NCBI GenBank assembly: GCA_913043255.1
Contig: CAJWLK010000012.1
Coordinates: 1 to 64,000, forward strand
Direction: 5' to 3'
Length of the DNA: 64,000 nucleotides
Origin: an uncultured Gemmatimonadota bacterium
Lineage (GTDB): Bacteria; Gemmatimonadota; Gemmatimonadetes; Palauibacterales; Palauibacteraceae
A program made the position numbers and the translations under genes. Each line of letters begins with the position of its first letter. The first letter of the stretch is position 1. Shown piece by piece: positions 24,860-33,501 of the stretch. The notes under the pieces are model-generated. The model did no database searches. It worked only from the letters and a program-made list of their open reading frames with translations, and was not told the DNA's origin.

Positions 24860-26256
24860 CGGCCGCTAGTACTCGTCGTTGTTGACTTGGTCTCCCAGGT
24901 TGGGACTCCGTTTCGCTTGTAGATGATGCCATCCTTGATCACATCAGTGACGTAGCCCAACACATTGATGTTAAAAAGCGGATTTCCGTCGACCACTATA
25001 ATATCGGCGAGTTTCCCAGGTTCGATCGTACCAGTATCTCTGAGCCCTAAGACCTGCGCCGAAACCTTAGTTGAAGCAGAGATCGCTTCGATCTCTGACA
25101 TTCCCATTTCGACGAGTGCTGATACTTCTCGCCATGCTGACTCCGCGTGGAAGTTAAGCGGTGATCCGGTATCAGTGCCCATCGCCATCAAAGCATCCGC
25201 CTCAATGAACTGACGGGCTGCCTTCTTACTATTCCGGATTTGGCGTGGAGTGTTGTTAAAGTAACTTCGGCGCCAAAAATCGTGTTTGGTATACGAACTC
25301 AGAACCTCACCACGGATCGCTGGGGGGAAACTGTTCAAAATGTCTGGATCGTAGAGACGTTCGGGAAACTCTAGGGTGGCAGGATATATCCAGATGCGGT
25401 GCGATATAGTTTGGACTACCGGGATCCCTTCCATCGCTATGTGCTGAACAAGTTCATCTGAGTATGCTGGAACACTCCCACCTGATCCGGCATGCTGGAG
25501 CACATCGCACCCGCCACGAATTGCTGCCCACACTACCTCTTCTTCATACACATGGCAGTGGATTGGAACTCCTGCAGGGGCAGCGACAGACTTAATCGCC
25601 CTCATGTCTTCTTCTGTAATCCCGATCCAAGTTTTGATGACGTCAACCCCGGCATCGATCAGTGTTATCGCCTTATCACGGGCCTCGTCAGGACTCTCTA
25701 CTATCGCCGTCAGTTCGTCGGGTAAGAAGTCCCATGCGTAGCGAGTGATCCACGGTCCGCTTACTAACAGACGAGGCCCGGGTACCTCATTGGCATTCGC
25801 TCGATCACGAAATTCGAGACTTGACATCGGTGCAGAGAGATCAACCCCAGCAGTAACGCCAGCGGCGAGCAACTGTTTGGCTGATGTCTCATAAACAAGT
25901 TGGTCGTTACCCTCGAACCAGGGAAACCAGTCTGCGTAATTTCCATGCCCGAGAATCATAATGTGCACGTGGGCGTCTACCATCCCCGGCATCATTGTCT
26001 TGCCCGCCGTGTTGATGATTTCAGCATCCGGCGGGATGTCGATCTCTGAAGCGGGTCCCACAGCGACGATGCGGTTTCCCTCGATTACGATGGCGGCGTG
26101 GTGAATGGGTGGCGCTTCATAGCCATCTAAGAGTTGCCCGCCCACGAGTGCGATAATTTGATTTTGGTTGGTGGATTGAGCGACCATGCCTGTGGTCAGG
26201 CATCCGAACGCGACAGCTGCAAGCAGCGTCGTCACCCATTGACGCGGCGCTACCAT
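24856..26256 (-). CDS. Secreted amidohydrolase (imidazolonepropionase-like)
   Basis: A 466-residue exported amidohydrolase. ATG 26256 follows a strong AGGAGG and begins a signal peptide (ends near TGMVAQ, residue 28). An in-frame start at 26319 would precede the ribosome binding site and was rejected. Metal-site motifs are MMPGMVDAHVHI, VDVIKTWIGITEEDM (the Lys that bridges metals), PIHCHVYEE, DVLQHAG and MGTDTGSPL, ending EPGKLADIIVVDGNPL. The substrate is not clear; relatives act on cyclic amides, prolidase-type dipeptides and ureido compounds. Coupled by a 4-base overlap to the D-aminoacylase-like gene downstream. Confidence 0.9.
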   Translation of the reverse strand: MVAPRQWVTTLLAAVAFGCLTTGMVAQSTNQNQIIALVGGQLLDGYEAPPIHHAAIVIEGNRIVAVGPASEIDIPPDAEIINTAGKTMMPGMVDAHVHIMILGHGNYADWFPWFEGNDQLVYETSAKQLLAAGVTAGVDLSAPMSSLEFRDRANANEVPGPRLLVSGPWITRYAWDFLPDELTAIVESPDEARDKAITLIDAGVDVIKTWIGITEEDMRAIKSVAAPAGVPIHCHVYEEEVVWAAIRGGCDVLQHAGSGGSVPAYSDELVQHIAMEGIPVVQTISHRIWIYPATLEFPERLYDPDILNSFPPAIRGEVLSSYTKHDFWRRSYFNNTPRQIRNSKKAARQFIEADALMAMGTDTGSPLNFHAESAWREVSALVEMGMSEIEAISASTKVSAQVLGLRDTGTIEPGKLADIIVVDGNPLFNINVLGYVTDVIKDGIIYKRNGVPTWETKSTTTSTSGR

Positions 26257-26337
26257 GATTCCTCCTCTTAGGTAGGTAACATACCAATTCAACGTGCGGT
26301 GGTGATTCGAGGGTGGCAACGGGTAGCTGGTTGAGGG

Positions 26338-26378
26338 GGAGCTTTCTTCAAGAGAAAGAGGAGAAGCTCCTTTTTTTT
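26338..26378 (+). terminator. Strong intrinsic terminator on the plus strand
   Basis: GGAGCTT (26338-26344) pairs with AAGCTCC (26364-26370), a nested TTTCTT/AAAGA pairing shortens the loop, and eight Ts follow at 26371-26378. The terminator points in the plus direction, yet no plus-strand gene lies upstream; the nearest upstream genes are on the minus strand. It is 128 bases before the AbrB-type gene, so it is either an attenuator in that gene's leader or the end of a small antisense or regulatory RNA. Confidence 0.75.
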
Positions 26379-26506
26379 CTTTTGTGATGACGAGTGTTGC
26401 CTAGTACTTTTCCCTTTTCACCCATGGACTATCCTCTGGGAGCCTTGCTCGCCATAATGTTGGGGTCCCTGTAACGATCGGGCTATGGGTCTACCAGAGA
26501 GGCGAG

Positions 26507-26698
26507 ATGGCGATTTTCCGCACCAAATCTTACTCAACAATAAGCGTGGGGAGTGGTGGGCGTATCACGATCCCGCAGGACATGCGTGATGATCTCCGAA
26601 TTGCGGATGGAGACTCATTGACGGTTCGACTAGAAGAAGCAGATGGAGGACAACGGCAGATCACGGTTTGGAAGAGTGAAGGTGAAGGGCCAAATTGA
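26507..26698 (+). CDS. AbrB/SpoVT/MazE-type DNA-binding protein
   Basis: A 63-residue swapped-hairpin domain: TISVGSGGRITIPQDMRDDLRIADGDSLTVRLEE matches the AbrB/MazE/SpoVT fold (looped-hinge helix) with its conserved GRITIP and GD. Proteins of this size act as transition-state regulators or as antitoxins; no toxin gene (PIN or MazF) is adjacent. GAGAGGCGAG provides the ribosome binding site for ATG 26507. An intrinsic terminator in its leader suggests conditional expression. Confidence 0.85.
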   Translation: MAIFRTKSYSTISVGSGGRITIPQDMRDDLRIADGDSLTVRLEEADGGQRQITVWKSEGEGPN

Positions 26699-26758
26699 CC
26701 TGCCCTTGCCCGGGGTGACGGTTGTTCCCGGGGGAATCTTTAATGAGTTTTCTTTTGG

Positions 26759-27568
26759 CTAATTTGCAGGTCGGTTGCCAAAGTTAATTGCCATGGTTCC
26801 ACATAGTAATTCTTCGAAACCGCAGGTCTCATAACCAACCGTCTGCATCATATGCATCACTTCCCGTTGACCGGGGAACCTCCGTAGCGACTCCGGGATG
26901 TACACGTAAGACTCTGGGTCCCGGTGGATCGCCCAGCCTACGATGCGTGTCGAGGTATTTAGGTATGCGTAATAACATCTCCGTATAAGTGGCATCGGTG
27001 GATGACCGAAGTCCAGTGTCAACAGTCGGCCCCCTCGAGCGAGGCAGCGAAGAATTTCACCTAGGCAAGCCTCGAGTTCCGTGAAGTTCCTCAGCCCGTA
27101 TCCTATCAGTACGCGATCAAATGATTCGTCGGGAAAGGGTAGTTCGACGGCATCCCCGGCTACCCATTTTGTGCCCAATGAACCTGTTCGTTCTCGGCCC
27201 ACCTGGATCATTTCTGGAGTCATATCGGCTGCGGTTACGTTGAGGTCAAGCTTGTGTCGTGTTCCCACAGCAAGAACCTCGCGTCCAAGGTCGCCGGTAC
27301 CTGCAGCGAGATCCAGTACATTGTGGCCCTGCTGAAGTTCGGCAAGCGCAACCAGGTGTCGTTTCCAACGACGGTGCAGTCCCAATGACATGATGTCATT
27401 AGTTAAGTCGTATTTTGAAGAAACGCTGGCAAACAGGTTCCGAACATATTCACGCTTATCCTTCGGCTGATCAATCTGGTCGGAGATGCGTCGATTTAAC
27501 GGCACGCCACCTGCCCTGTTTGTCTTGAAGTCGGGACGACTTGAAAGTGTCCAAGAAGATTTAGGCAA
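26759..27568 (-). CDS. ubiE: Demethylmenaquinone/ubiquinone C-methyltransferase UbiE/MenG
   Basis: SAM-dependent C-methylation in menaquinone or ubiquinone synthesis. The 269-residue form from TTG 27568 has the hallmark YVRNLFASVSSKYDLTNDIMSLG, then the SAM site VLDLAAGTGDLG, then GYGLRNFTELEACLGEILRCL and GGRLLTLDFGHPP. The first 20 or so residues are atypical, and a GTG at 27505 would give a length closer to the family. Given the rest of the genome style, menaquinone is more likely than ubiquinone, but that is inference. The gene is divergent from the DUF433-like gene at 27646. Confidence 0.93.
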   Translation of the reverse strand: MPKSSWTLSSRPDFKTNRAGGVPLNRRISDQIDQPKDKREYVRNLFASVSSKYDLTNDIMSLGLHRRWKRHLVALAELQQGHNVLDLAAGTGDLGREVLAVGTRHKLDLNVTAADMTPEMIQVGRERTGSLGTKWVAGDAVELPFPDESFDRVLIGYGLRNFTELEACLGEILRCLARGGRLLTLDFGHPPMPLIRRCYYAYLNTSTRIVGWAIHRDPESYVYIPESLRRFPGQREVMHMMQTVGYETCGFEELLCGTMAINFGNRPAN

Positions 27569-27628
27569 CTTACTAAAGGATACCCTTCGTAACGAGCGCT
27601 TTTCTGTGACTAGTCATTTTTACGATAG

Positions 27629-27638
27629 ATGTATACAT
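27629..27638. promoter_or_regulatory. 10-bp palindrome in the promoter of the DUF433-like gene
   Basis: ATGTATACAT is a perfect palindrome ending eight bases before ATG 27646, inside the 77-base divergent region shared with ubiE. It could be a -10 element or an operator for self-regulation. Confidence 0.3.
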
Positions 27639-27645
27639 TGTAGAC

Positions 27646-28023
27646 ATGCCTTTACCGCGCCCTCTTTGCACCCGACTGCCAATAGAAGTTGAGTCTGTAT
27701 TGGAGCAACATTTTTACGAGCAAGGTTGGGCTCCATCAGAGGGTCTCCGAGCAATTATATTGGAATGGTTGGCTCTCGACCGCTATCCGAAAATTGAGTT
27801 CAGGGAGACGTCAGCAGGGCGTCGCTCTGCATTGCGTGAAGGACCTGAAGTATGGGAGATCGCCGCCTCAGCCGGGCCATCGCGAGCGATGAGCGCTGCG
27901 GTTGGGCAGTGCTTTGCCGGTGTTCGGAGCGATGCGCTCGAGGAAGCCCTCTCCTATGCACGCGCGCACCGTGCTGAGATTGATCCACTTGTGGCCCGAG
28001 CAGAGCGGCTCGCCGCCCTCTAA
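27646..28023 (+). CDS. DUF433-like small protein, possible antitoxin or regulator
   Basis: A 125-residue protein. The segment YPKIEFRETSAGRRSALREGPEVWEIA, followed by helices and HRAEIDPLVARAE at the end, resembles the DUF433-type small proteins that are often found as antitoxin-like DNA-binding proteins. The first 40 residues (LPIEVESVLEQHFYEQGWAPSEGLRAIILEWL) look like a CopG/ribbon-helix segment. Neither assignment is certain. The stop overlaps the stop of trpE on the other strand by four bases (28020-28023). ATG 27646 is the only start and has no strong ribosome binding site. Confidence 0.65.
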   Translation: MPLPRPLCTRLPIEVESVLEQHFYEQGWAPSEGLRAIILEWLALDRYPKIEFRETSAGRRSALREGPEVWEIAASAGPSRAMSAAVGQCFAGVRSDALEEALSYARAHRAEIDPLVARAERLAAL

Positions 28024-29528
28024 TCAACCATTCTAGCTGAGGCCAGGGCTTGAAAGAGCACTTGTGCTTTATGCTCAGTTTCTTCCCACTCCCGGGTTGG
28101 ATCAGATTCGTATACTACGCCAGCTCCAGCCTGAGCGTAGACGCGATCTGCCACGGAAAGGAGAGTTCTGATTACTATAGCCATGTCGAGATTTTGTGCG
28201 CCGTAGCTAATGTATCCCGCTGCCCCTCCGTAGGGACCACGCCGTGTGGGCTCAAGCTCATCAATGATTTCCATGGCTCGAATCTTGGGTGCTCCCGTCA
28301 AAGTGCCCGCTGGAAAGCAGGCACGGAATGCATCAATGGCACTGAGTCCGGGCTTTAGTGCTCCTACAACTTCACTGACAAGATGCATTACGTGGCTGTA
28401 CCGTTCGATTTCCATGAATCGTGGTATTCGTACGGAGCCAGGTGTGGCTACTCGGCTCACATCATTCCGTCCAAGATCAACAAGCATTAAGTGTTCGGAA
28501 CGTTCTTTTTCATCTGCCAAAAGACTCGCTTCGAACGCGGCATCTTCCGTTGGGCTCAGACCGCGTGGTCGTGTCCCAGCGATAGGTCGCAGTGTCACTT
28601 CATTGTCTTCCACGCGAACAAGTGTTTCAGGCGAGGATCCAATCAAGTGGGCCCCATCTAATTCCATGAAGAAAAGGTAGGGCGATGGATTGTTCTGACG
28701 TAGCGCTCGGTATAGCTGTAGCGGGTCTCCTACAAAGCGGCTGCTCGTGCGCTGTGAAATGACGACCTGATACGCGTCTCCTGCAGCGATGTATTTTTGG
28801 ATACGGCTAACGGCTGACTCATAGTCATCTTTTGAACGGTTTCTAGTCAGTTCAACCTCATCGATATCATCCTCGCCAAGGGGTGGGAGCGTGTGGGGTT
28901 GGTCCAGTCGACTCAACCATTCGCCCAGTTGTTTTACGGCCTTCTCATATCGCGTACGTAAGTTGTCCAGATCTACTTTCTCTGTGTGGGGAATTGGGAC
29001 GGACGTTACCCCAAAGGCACGTGAATATAGGTTGTCAATTATCAGTACGTTTTTGGTGGCGATGAACAATGCATCTGCGATGCCGACATCATCAGGAGGT
29101 GGATTAGGCAGCTTCTCACTCCAACGGACCATGTCATAGCCGAAATAGCCCACGGCGCCCCCCCAAAAACCCGGGATTTCTTCTGTCGGGACAGGTTCGA
29201 AATGTCCCATCCAATTTTCGAAATCAGCGTATGGGTCTTCGGTGAGTCTTGGAGAGTCCCACACACCGTCTTTCCACGTTTGAATCTCACCTCCCGTCAG
29301 GCGCCAAGCGTCGCGTGGCGATGATCCGAGAAAACTAAACCTTGCCCACCGTTCGGCCCCTTCCGCTGATTCGAGTAGAAAGGAGAAGGGTGGGTCCCGT
29401 AGCTTTTGAAAGGCAGTCACCGGGGTGTCTAAATCGAACGGGATTTCGATATAGACTGGTACGATCGCGCCGGGATGTGCGAGGGCGCAGAATTCGTGAA
29501 AATCCGGAGTGGGTTTTTGTTTTAACAT
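28020..29528 (-). CDS. trpE: Anthranilate synthase component I
   Basis: TrpE converts chorismate and ammonia to anthranilate. The full-length 502-residue protein has an N-terminal regulatory domain and the chorismate-binding domain with YQVVISQRTSSRF, GSSPETLVRVEDNEVTLRPIAGTRPRG, MLVDLGRNDVSRVA, FPAGTLTGAPKIRAMEIIDELEP and the terminal AGAGVVYESDPTREWEET. The amidotransferase partner TrpG and the rest of the pathway are not in the window. The start is ATG 29528. The 212-base gap to rocD is shared by divergent promoters and contains two ARG-box-like sites, so ArgR could also affect trpE. Confidence 0.96.
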   Translation of the reverse strand: MLKQKPTPDFHEFCALAHPGAIVPVYIEIPFDLDTPVTAFQKLRDPPFSFLLESAEGAERWARFSFLGSSPRDAWRLTGGEIQTWKDGVWDSPRLTEDPYADFENWMGHFEPVPTEEIPGFWGGAVGYFGYDMVRWSEKLPNPPPDDVGIADALFIATKNVLIIDNLYSRAFGVTSVPIPHTEKVDLDNLRTRYEKAVKQLGEWLSRLDQPHTLPPLGEDDIDEVELTRNRSKDDYESAVSRIQKYIAAGDAYQVVISQRTSSRFVGDPLQLYRALRQNNPSPYLFFMELDGAHLIGSSPETLVRVEDNEVTLRPIAGTRPRGLSPTEDAAFEASLLADEKERSEHLMLVDLGRNDVSRVATPGSVRIPRFMEIERYSHVMHLVSEVVGALKPGLSAIDAFRACFPAGTLTGAPKIRAMEIIDELEPTRRGPYGGAAGYISYGAQNLDMAIVIRTLLSVADRVYAQAGAGVVYESDPTREWEETEHKAQVLFQALASARMVD

Positions 29529-29606
29529 GAGCGTTAGGTTACGACCTAACTAGTCGAAAACCTAGGTGTAAACCGTCGTTACCATAACTTGCCACCTGTG
29601 CACCCG

Positions 29607-29620
29607 TAGATTACTATACA
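29607..29620. promoter_or_regulatory. Candidate ARG box 1 upstream of rocD
   Basis: TAGATTACTATACA matches 11 of 14 positions of the stronger site 24 bases downstream. Tandem boxes about two helical turns apart are the usual ArgR arrangement. Confidence 0.4.
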
Positions 29621-29630
29621 TACACAAGGC

Positions 29631-29644
29631 TGCATAACTATACA
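29631..29644. promoter_or_regulatory. Candidate ARG box 2 upstream of rocD
   Basis: TGCATAACTATACA is a near-perfect palindrome of the type bound by ArgR/AhrC hexamers. It is the same as the site at 41192 in front of argG (TGTATAACTATGCA) except for two exchanged C/T-type positions. It lies about 100 bases before the rocD start. Confidence 0.6.
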
Positions 29645-29649
29645 TCATT

Positions 29650-29681
29650 GGCGCTCAAACTCCGTTTCTGAGTTGGGCGCC
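29650..29681 (+). repeat. Stem-loop in the rocD leader
   Basis: Arms at 29650-29662 and 29670-29681 pair over 12 positions with one bulged A and one G.U pair, around a seven-base loop. No T run follows, so this is a leader structure rather than a terminator. Confidence 0.4.
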
Positions 29682-29740
29682 TTGCAGTTGATGGCTGCCA
29701 GATAAGGTCGTTGAACCAGTTTTCCGGATCAACCTGAGGA

Positions 29741-30961
29741 ATGATGAATACGAACGATTACATTGCCCAAGTGGATCAGTATAGTGCTCACAACTACCAC
29801 CCGCTTCCGGTAGTTATCGACCGCGGTGAAGGTGCGTGGGTTTGGGACGTAGAAGGTAAAAAATATCTGGATATGTTGAGTGCATATTCGGCGGTGAATC
29901 AGGGGCACCGGCATCCGAAAATTTTGCGTGCTCTCTCCGAGCAGGCAGCTAAGCTGACCCTCACTTCACGCGCTTTCCACAACGACCAGATGGGCCCTTT
30001 CCTTAAAGGCCTATGTGATGTGACAGGGTTTGAGCGAGCCTTGCCCATGAATACGGGTGCTGAAGCTGTTGAGACTGCGATTAAGGCTGCCCGCAAATGG
30101 GGCTATGAGGCAAAAGGTGTTGAAAAGGGTCAAGCAGAAATCATTGTTTGCGAACAAAATTTCCACGGGCGTACAACGACGATCGTCGGTTTTTCATCAG
30201 ACGCACTTTCTCGTGATGGCTTCGGACCATTCACTCCAGGGTTTCGGGTCATTCCTTATGGTGATTCTGACGCTCTTGCTTCCGCAATTACACCTGAAAC
30301 TGTGGGATTTTTAGTTGAACCACTTCAGGGAGAGGCGGGGGTGGTTGTGCCACCAGACGGATATTTTGGCCGTTGTGTGGAGATTTGTCGAGCCAATGAC
30401 GTGCTCGTGATCAACGATGAGATCCAAACGGGTCTTGGACGGACGGGGAAAATGTTTTGTGGTGATTGGGATGGCCACCGCGGTGACATCATGATAGTTG
30501 GTAAAGCGCTAGGCGGAGGGGTCTTTCCTGTATCAGGCATCTTATCTGATTCGGACATTATGGATGTATTCACACCTGGGAATCACGGTTCTACTTTCGG
30601 CGGAAATCCCCTTGGTGCGGCTGTTGGACGCGCCGCACTTGAGGTTATTCAAGAAGAGAAGCTTGCTGATCAGTCGAATGATCTTGGGCAGTGGTTTATG
30701 GGTGAGCTTAAGTCCATTAATTCACCACATATTGAAGAAGTCCGTGGTCGCGGACTAATGATTGGAGTCGTAATCAAAGACAGTTCTGGCACTGCACGCC
30801 CATTCTGTGAGGCGCTCCAGCAGCGAGGTATCTTGGCAAAGGAGACACACGAACAAGTGATTCGCTTCGCGCCTCCGCTTGTAATCGAAAAAGCGACGCT
30901 AGAATGGGCTCTGCCTCATATCGCCGAAGTGGTCGAGGGGGCTGCCGTGGCTGTGGGGTAG
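29741..30961 (+). CDS. rocD: Ornithine aminotransferase (ornithine-oxo-acid transaminase)
   Basis: PLP enzyme moving the delta-amino group of ornithine to 2-oxoglutarate, giving glutamate semialdehyde. The 406-residue class III aminotransferase has NYHPLPVVIDRGEGAWVWDVEG at the start (residues 18-39), the typical LSAYSAVNQGHRHP, MNTGAEAVETAIKAARKWGY, INDEIQTGLGRTGKMF and the PLP-lysine segment IVGKALGGGVFPVSG; NHGSTFGGNPLG follows. These are RocD rather than ArgD features. ATG 29741 and ATG 29744 are adjacent, and the second has better spacing from GAGG. In Bacillus the orthologue is activated by AhrC/ArgR with arginine, and ARG-box-like sites lie upstream here. Confidence 0.95.
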   Translation: MMNTNDYIAQVDQYSAHNYHPLPVVIDRGEGAWVWDVEGKKYLDMLSAYSAVNQGHRHPKILRALSEQAAKLTLTSRAFHNDQMGPFLKGLCDVTGFERALPMNTGAEAVETAIKAARKWGYEAKGVEKGQAEIIVCEQNFHGRTTTIVGFSSDALSRDGFGPFTPGFRVIPYGDSDALASAITPETVGFLVEPLQGEAGVVVPPDGYFGRCVEICRANDVLVINDEIQTGLGRTGKMFCGDWDGHRGDIMIVGKALGGGVFPVSGILSDSDIMDVFTPGNHGSTFGGNPLGAAVGRAALEVIQEEKLADQSNDLGQWFMGELKSINSPHIEEVRGRGLMIGVVIKDSSGTARPFCEALQQRGILAKETHEQVIRFAPPLVIEKATLEWALPHIAEVVEGAAVAVG

Positions 30962-31042
30962 TTCTGGTGATGGTACGGTTTCAAATATGTTCTCACGATA
31001 GTCGAATGATTGCTGACTACACCGTGTCTTAGTAGGCCTCCA

Positions 31043-31070
31043 GTTTTAAGTGGCAGACTCCACGTAAAAC
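31043..31070. repeat. Inverted repeat upstream of the DUF2723 gene
   Basis: GTTTTAAGTGG (31043-31053) and CCACGTAAAAC (31060-31070) pair at 10 of 11 positions around a six-base loop, in the 237-base gap between rocD and the DUF2723 gene. No T run follows. The rest of the gap shows nothing I recognise. Confidence 0.35.
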
Positions 31071-31198
31071 ACTCGGCATACTAGGAATGGTATCGAACTG
31101 CCAGTAAGGGACTCGCTCGTTCGAAGCGATCCGGCTAACTTCGCGACCCCCTCCAACGCGCGATGAACACCGAGACGCATGCGGCGTAACAGGTTTTA

Positions 31199-33487
31199 AT
31201 GAACGAGATCGAGCACGAAAAAGTAGGCCCATTCACGATTCGCATATGGGGCTTTTTGACAGCCCTATTAGTGTGGGCTCTCTACGTAATAACGATGGCT
31301 CCAACGACGGGATTTTGGGACACGTCGGAATACGTAACTACAGCACACATCCTCGGGATGCCCCACCCTCCGGGGAATCCGTTGTTTGTCATAACGGGTC
31401 GAGTGTGGTCATTGTTGCTTGAGTGGACCGGATTACCTGTCGCACTGCGAATTAACCTCCTGAGTGCTGTGCTATCTGCAGGTGCCACATTCTTTTGGTT
31501 TCTTGCTGTGGCGAGAATTGTCGCTCACTTTTGGCTCAATCGGACTACGGTGCTTGTAGCGTCCATCACATCTGTTTGGATTGGAGCCACTGCCTTTACG
31601 GTATGGAGCCAGTCAAATCTCAATGAGAAAGTATACACCCTCTCACTATTCGTTGTGGCCGTGGTCAGTTACTTGGCTATGCGTTGGAAAGACGATGCAG
31701 ATACCGTCAGAGGGACTCGACTTCTCCTTTTAATCGCGTTCCTGCTTGGGCTCGGGTGGTCCAACCATTCGATGTCGCTCTTGCCCGGCTTAGCCTTAGT
31801 GCTGTTTGTGCTGTGGCACCGATGGAGAGTTGCGCTCCAACCTTTGGTGGTTGGATGCGGACTCGCACTCCTAGCTATTGGTTATTCGGTTCAGCTGCTT
31901 TTTGTCCCAATTCGTTCTGCGCAAAACCCAATCATTGATGAGGCTGACCCAGAGTGTCCAAGCCTTATCTCGGCCGTTACACCTACGAGGATTGAAGATC
32001 GGTTCGGCAACAAAAAATGGGCCGTCAAGTGTGAACCGCTCGCCTTATCACTCATCCGGGACCAATATGGCCCGGGTCCAGTAACTCAGCGTCAGGCCTC
32101 ATTTCGGGCGCAGATGGCGAATTATTGGCAGTACTTCGATTGGCAATGGGCACGAACATTGGACCCGGGTCCACGACTTGCTGCGTCCATGGTGTTTCTT
32201 TTCCTTGCTCTTCTAGGGTTATGGACCCACCTAAGGGGGGATCGGAAGACCTTTGTCTATTCGGGAACCTTGTTGTTCACGGTGACTTTTCTCCTCGTCT
32301 ATTATCTGAATTTCAGATATGGGTATTCATTGTACATGAACGAGATTCCCGATCTTTCCCAACATGAGGTTCGCGAACGTGATTATTTTTACATCATTGG
32401 ATTCCAAATGTGGGGGATCTATGCAGGTATAGGGTTGGTATCCCTTTGGACCCAACTGGCGGAGTCGATTAGCATAAAAGCGGGAGGTCATCCGCTTCAC
32501 CCGAACCTAACTAAGGCCTCACCTATTCTGGCGATTGCCCTGATCCCGCTTCTGTTCAACTACGGCCGGGCAGATCGCACAGGAGATTTTGCAGCTCGGG
32601 ACTGGGCGTACAACATCCTCCAATCGGTGGAACCCTATGGCGTGCTCTTCACCAATGGGGATAATGACACCTTTCCACTTTGGTATCTTCAAGAGGTCGA
32701 GGGGATCCGCCGTGACGTTACGGTAATCGTGCACTCCTACCTCGGCACATCATGGTATCCAAAGCAGCTCCGCCAGCTTACAAGTCCGTGTGCCGATGGA
32801 CAATCAGCGAGTGATACACCGACGACCGTCGTTTGCCAGAGGATGTTTGATATGGAAAACGCGGTGGAACCGTATAAAGAGCTTAATCCATCACAGCCGA
32901 CCCGGTCGATCATCGCATGGGACGACGAAGAGATGGACAGTCTCGAACCAGCATTTTCCGTGTCGCCCGACACTACGTTTAGTATTTCACGCTGGGTGGA
33001 AGCGAGAGTTCGGGATGGAGTGGTTCTTTATCCGGATATTATGGTGTATCACATCATTCAACAGTCGTTGGGTGATCGGCCAGTATATTTTGCAGCGACC
33101 GCACCTCCCGTATACCAGAAATGGGGCTTGCAACCGCATTTGGTTCGACACGGGCTTGCATTCAAGCTTGTCGATGACCTGCTAGAGGAGACGGTGGATA
33201 CGGTAAACCTCGCTGATCAGATGCCAAATACCCTCTCTCCCACTTGGGTAAATTCTACACGGTCACGCGAACTGCTGTGGAATGTGTTTCAAATCGATTA
33301 CTTGCTCGACTGGAAAGAGTGGCGAGAGCCTTCGACTGAGTCGAGCATCCCCGCACAATACTACCTAGCCTACTTCCTTCAGGGCATGTCTGAGAGCCAG
33401 CTAGCGGATACCGTTGCAGCCCAACGGTCATTCGAGATGTCTGATCACTTTGCAGTGTTATCCAGAATCGGACTTGTTACGCAGTAG
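31199..33487 (+). CDS. DUF2723 multi-pass membrane protein, likely glycosyltransferase of the GT-C type
   Basis: A 762-residue inner-membrane protein with about 10 membrane segments in residues 15-450 and a large extracytoplasmic C-terminal domain. The opening YVITMAPTTGFWDTSEYVTTAHILGMPHPPGNPLF (split over residues 25-60) is the DUF2723 signature, with an acidic pair in the first loop like the catalytic Asp of GT-C enzymes. DUF2723 proteins are related to protein O-mannosyltransferases and are common in Bacteroidota and Gemmatimonadota. A sugar acceptor is not known. NGDNDTFPLWYLQEVEGIRRDV is another conserved block. ATG 31199 is preceded by a weak AGG. Confidence 0.9.
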   Translation: MNEIEHEKVGPFTIRIWGFLTALLVWALYVITMAPTTGFWDTSEYVTTAHILGMPHPPGNPLFVITGRVWSLLLEWTGLPVALRINLLSAVLSAGATFFWFLAVARIVAHFWLNRTTVLVASITSVWIGATAFTVWSQSNLNEKVYTLSLFVVAVVSYLAMRWKDDADTVRGTRLLLLIAFLLGLGWSNHSMSLLPGLALVLFVLWHRWRVALQPLVVGCGLALLAIGYSVQLLFVPIRSAQNPIIDEADPECPSLISAVTPTRIEDRFGNKKWAVKCEPLALSLIRDQYGPGPVTQRQASFRAQMANYWQYFDWQWARTLDPGPRLAASMVFLFLALLGLWTHLRGDRKTFVYSGTLLFTVTFLLVYYLNFRYGYSLYMNEIPDLSQHEVRERDYFYIIGFQMWGIYAGIGLVSLWTQLAESISIKAGGHPLHPNLTKASPILAIALIPLLFNYGRADRTGDFAARDWAYNILQSVEPYGVLFTNGDNDTFPLWYLQEVEGIRRDVTVIVHSYLGTSWYPKQLRQLTSPCADGQSASDTPTTVVCQRMFDMENAVEPYKELNPSQPTRSIIAWDDEEMDSLEPAFSVSPDTTFSISRWVEARVRDGVVLYPDIMVYHIIQQSLGDRPVYFAATAPPVYQKWGLQPHLVRHGLAFKLVDDLLEETVDTVNLADQMPNTLSPTWVNSTRSRELLWNVFQIDYLLDWKEWREPSTESSIPAQYYLAYFLQGMSESQLADTVAAQRSFEMSDHFAVLSRIGLVTQ

Positions 33488-33501
33488 TTACACTGTCGCA
33501 A

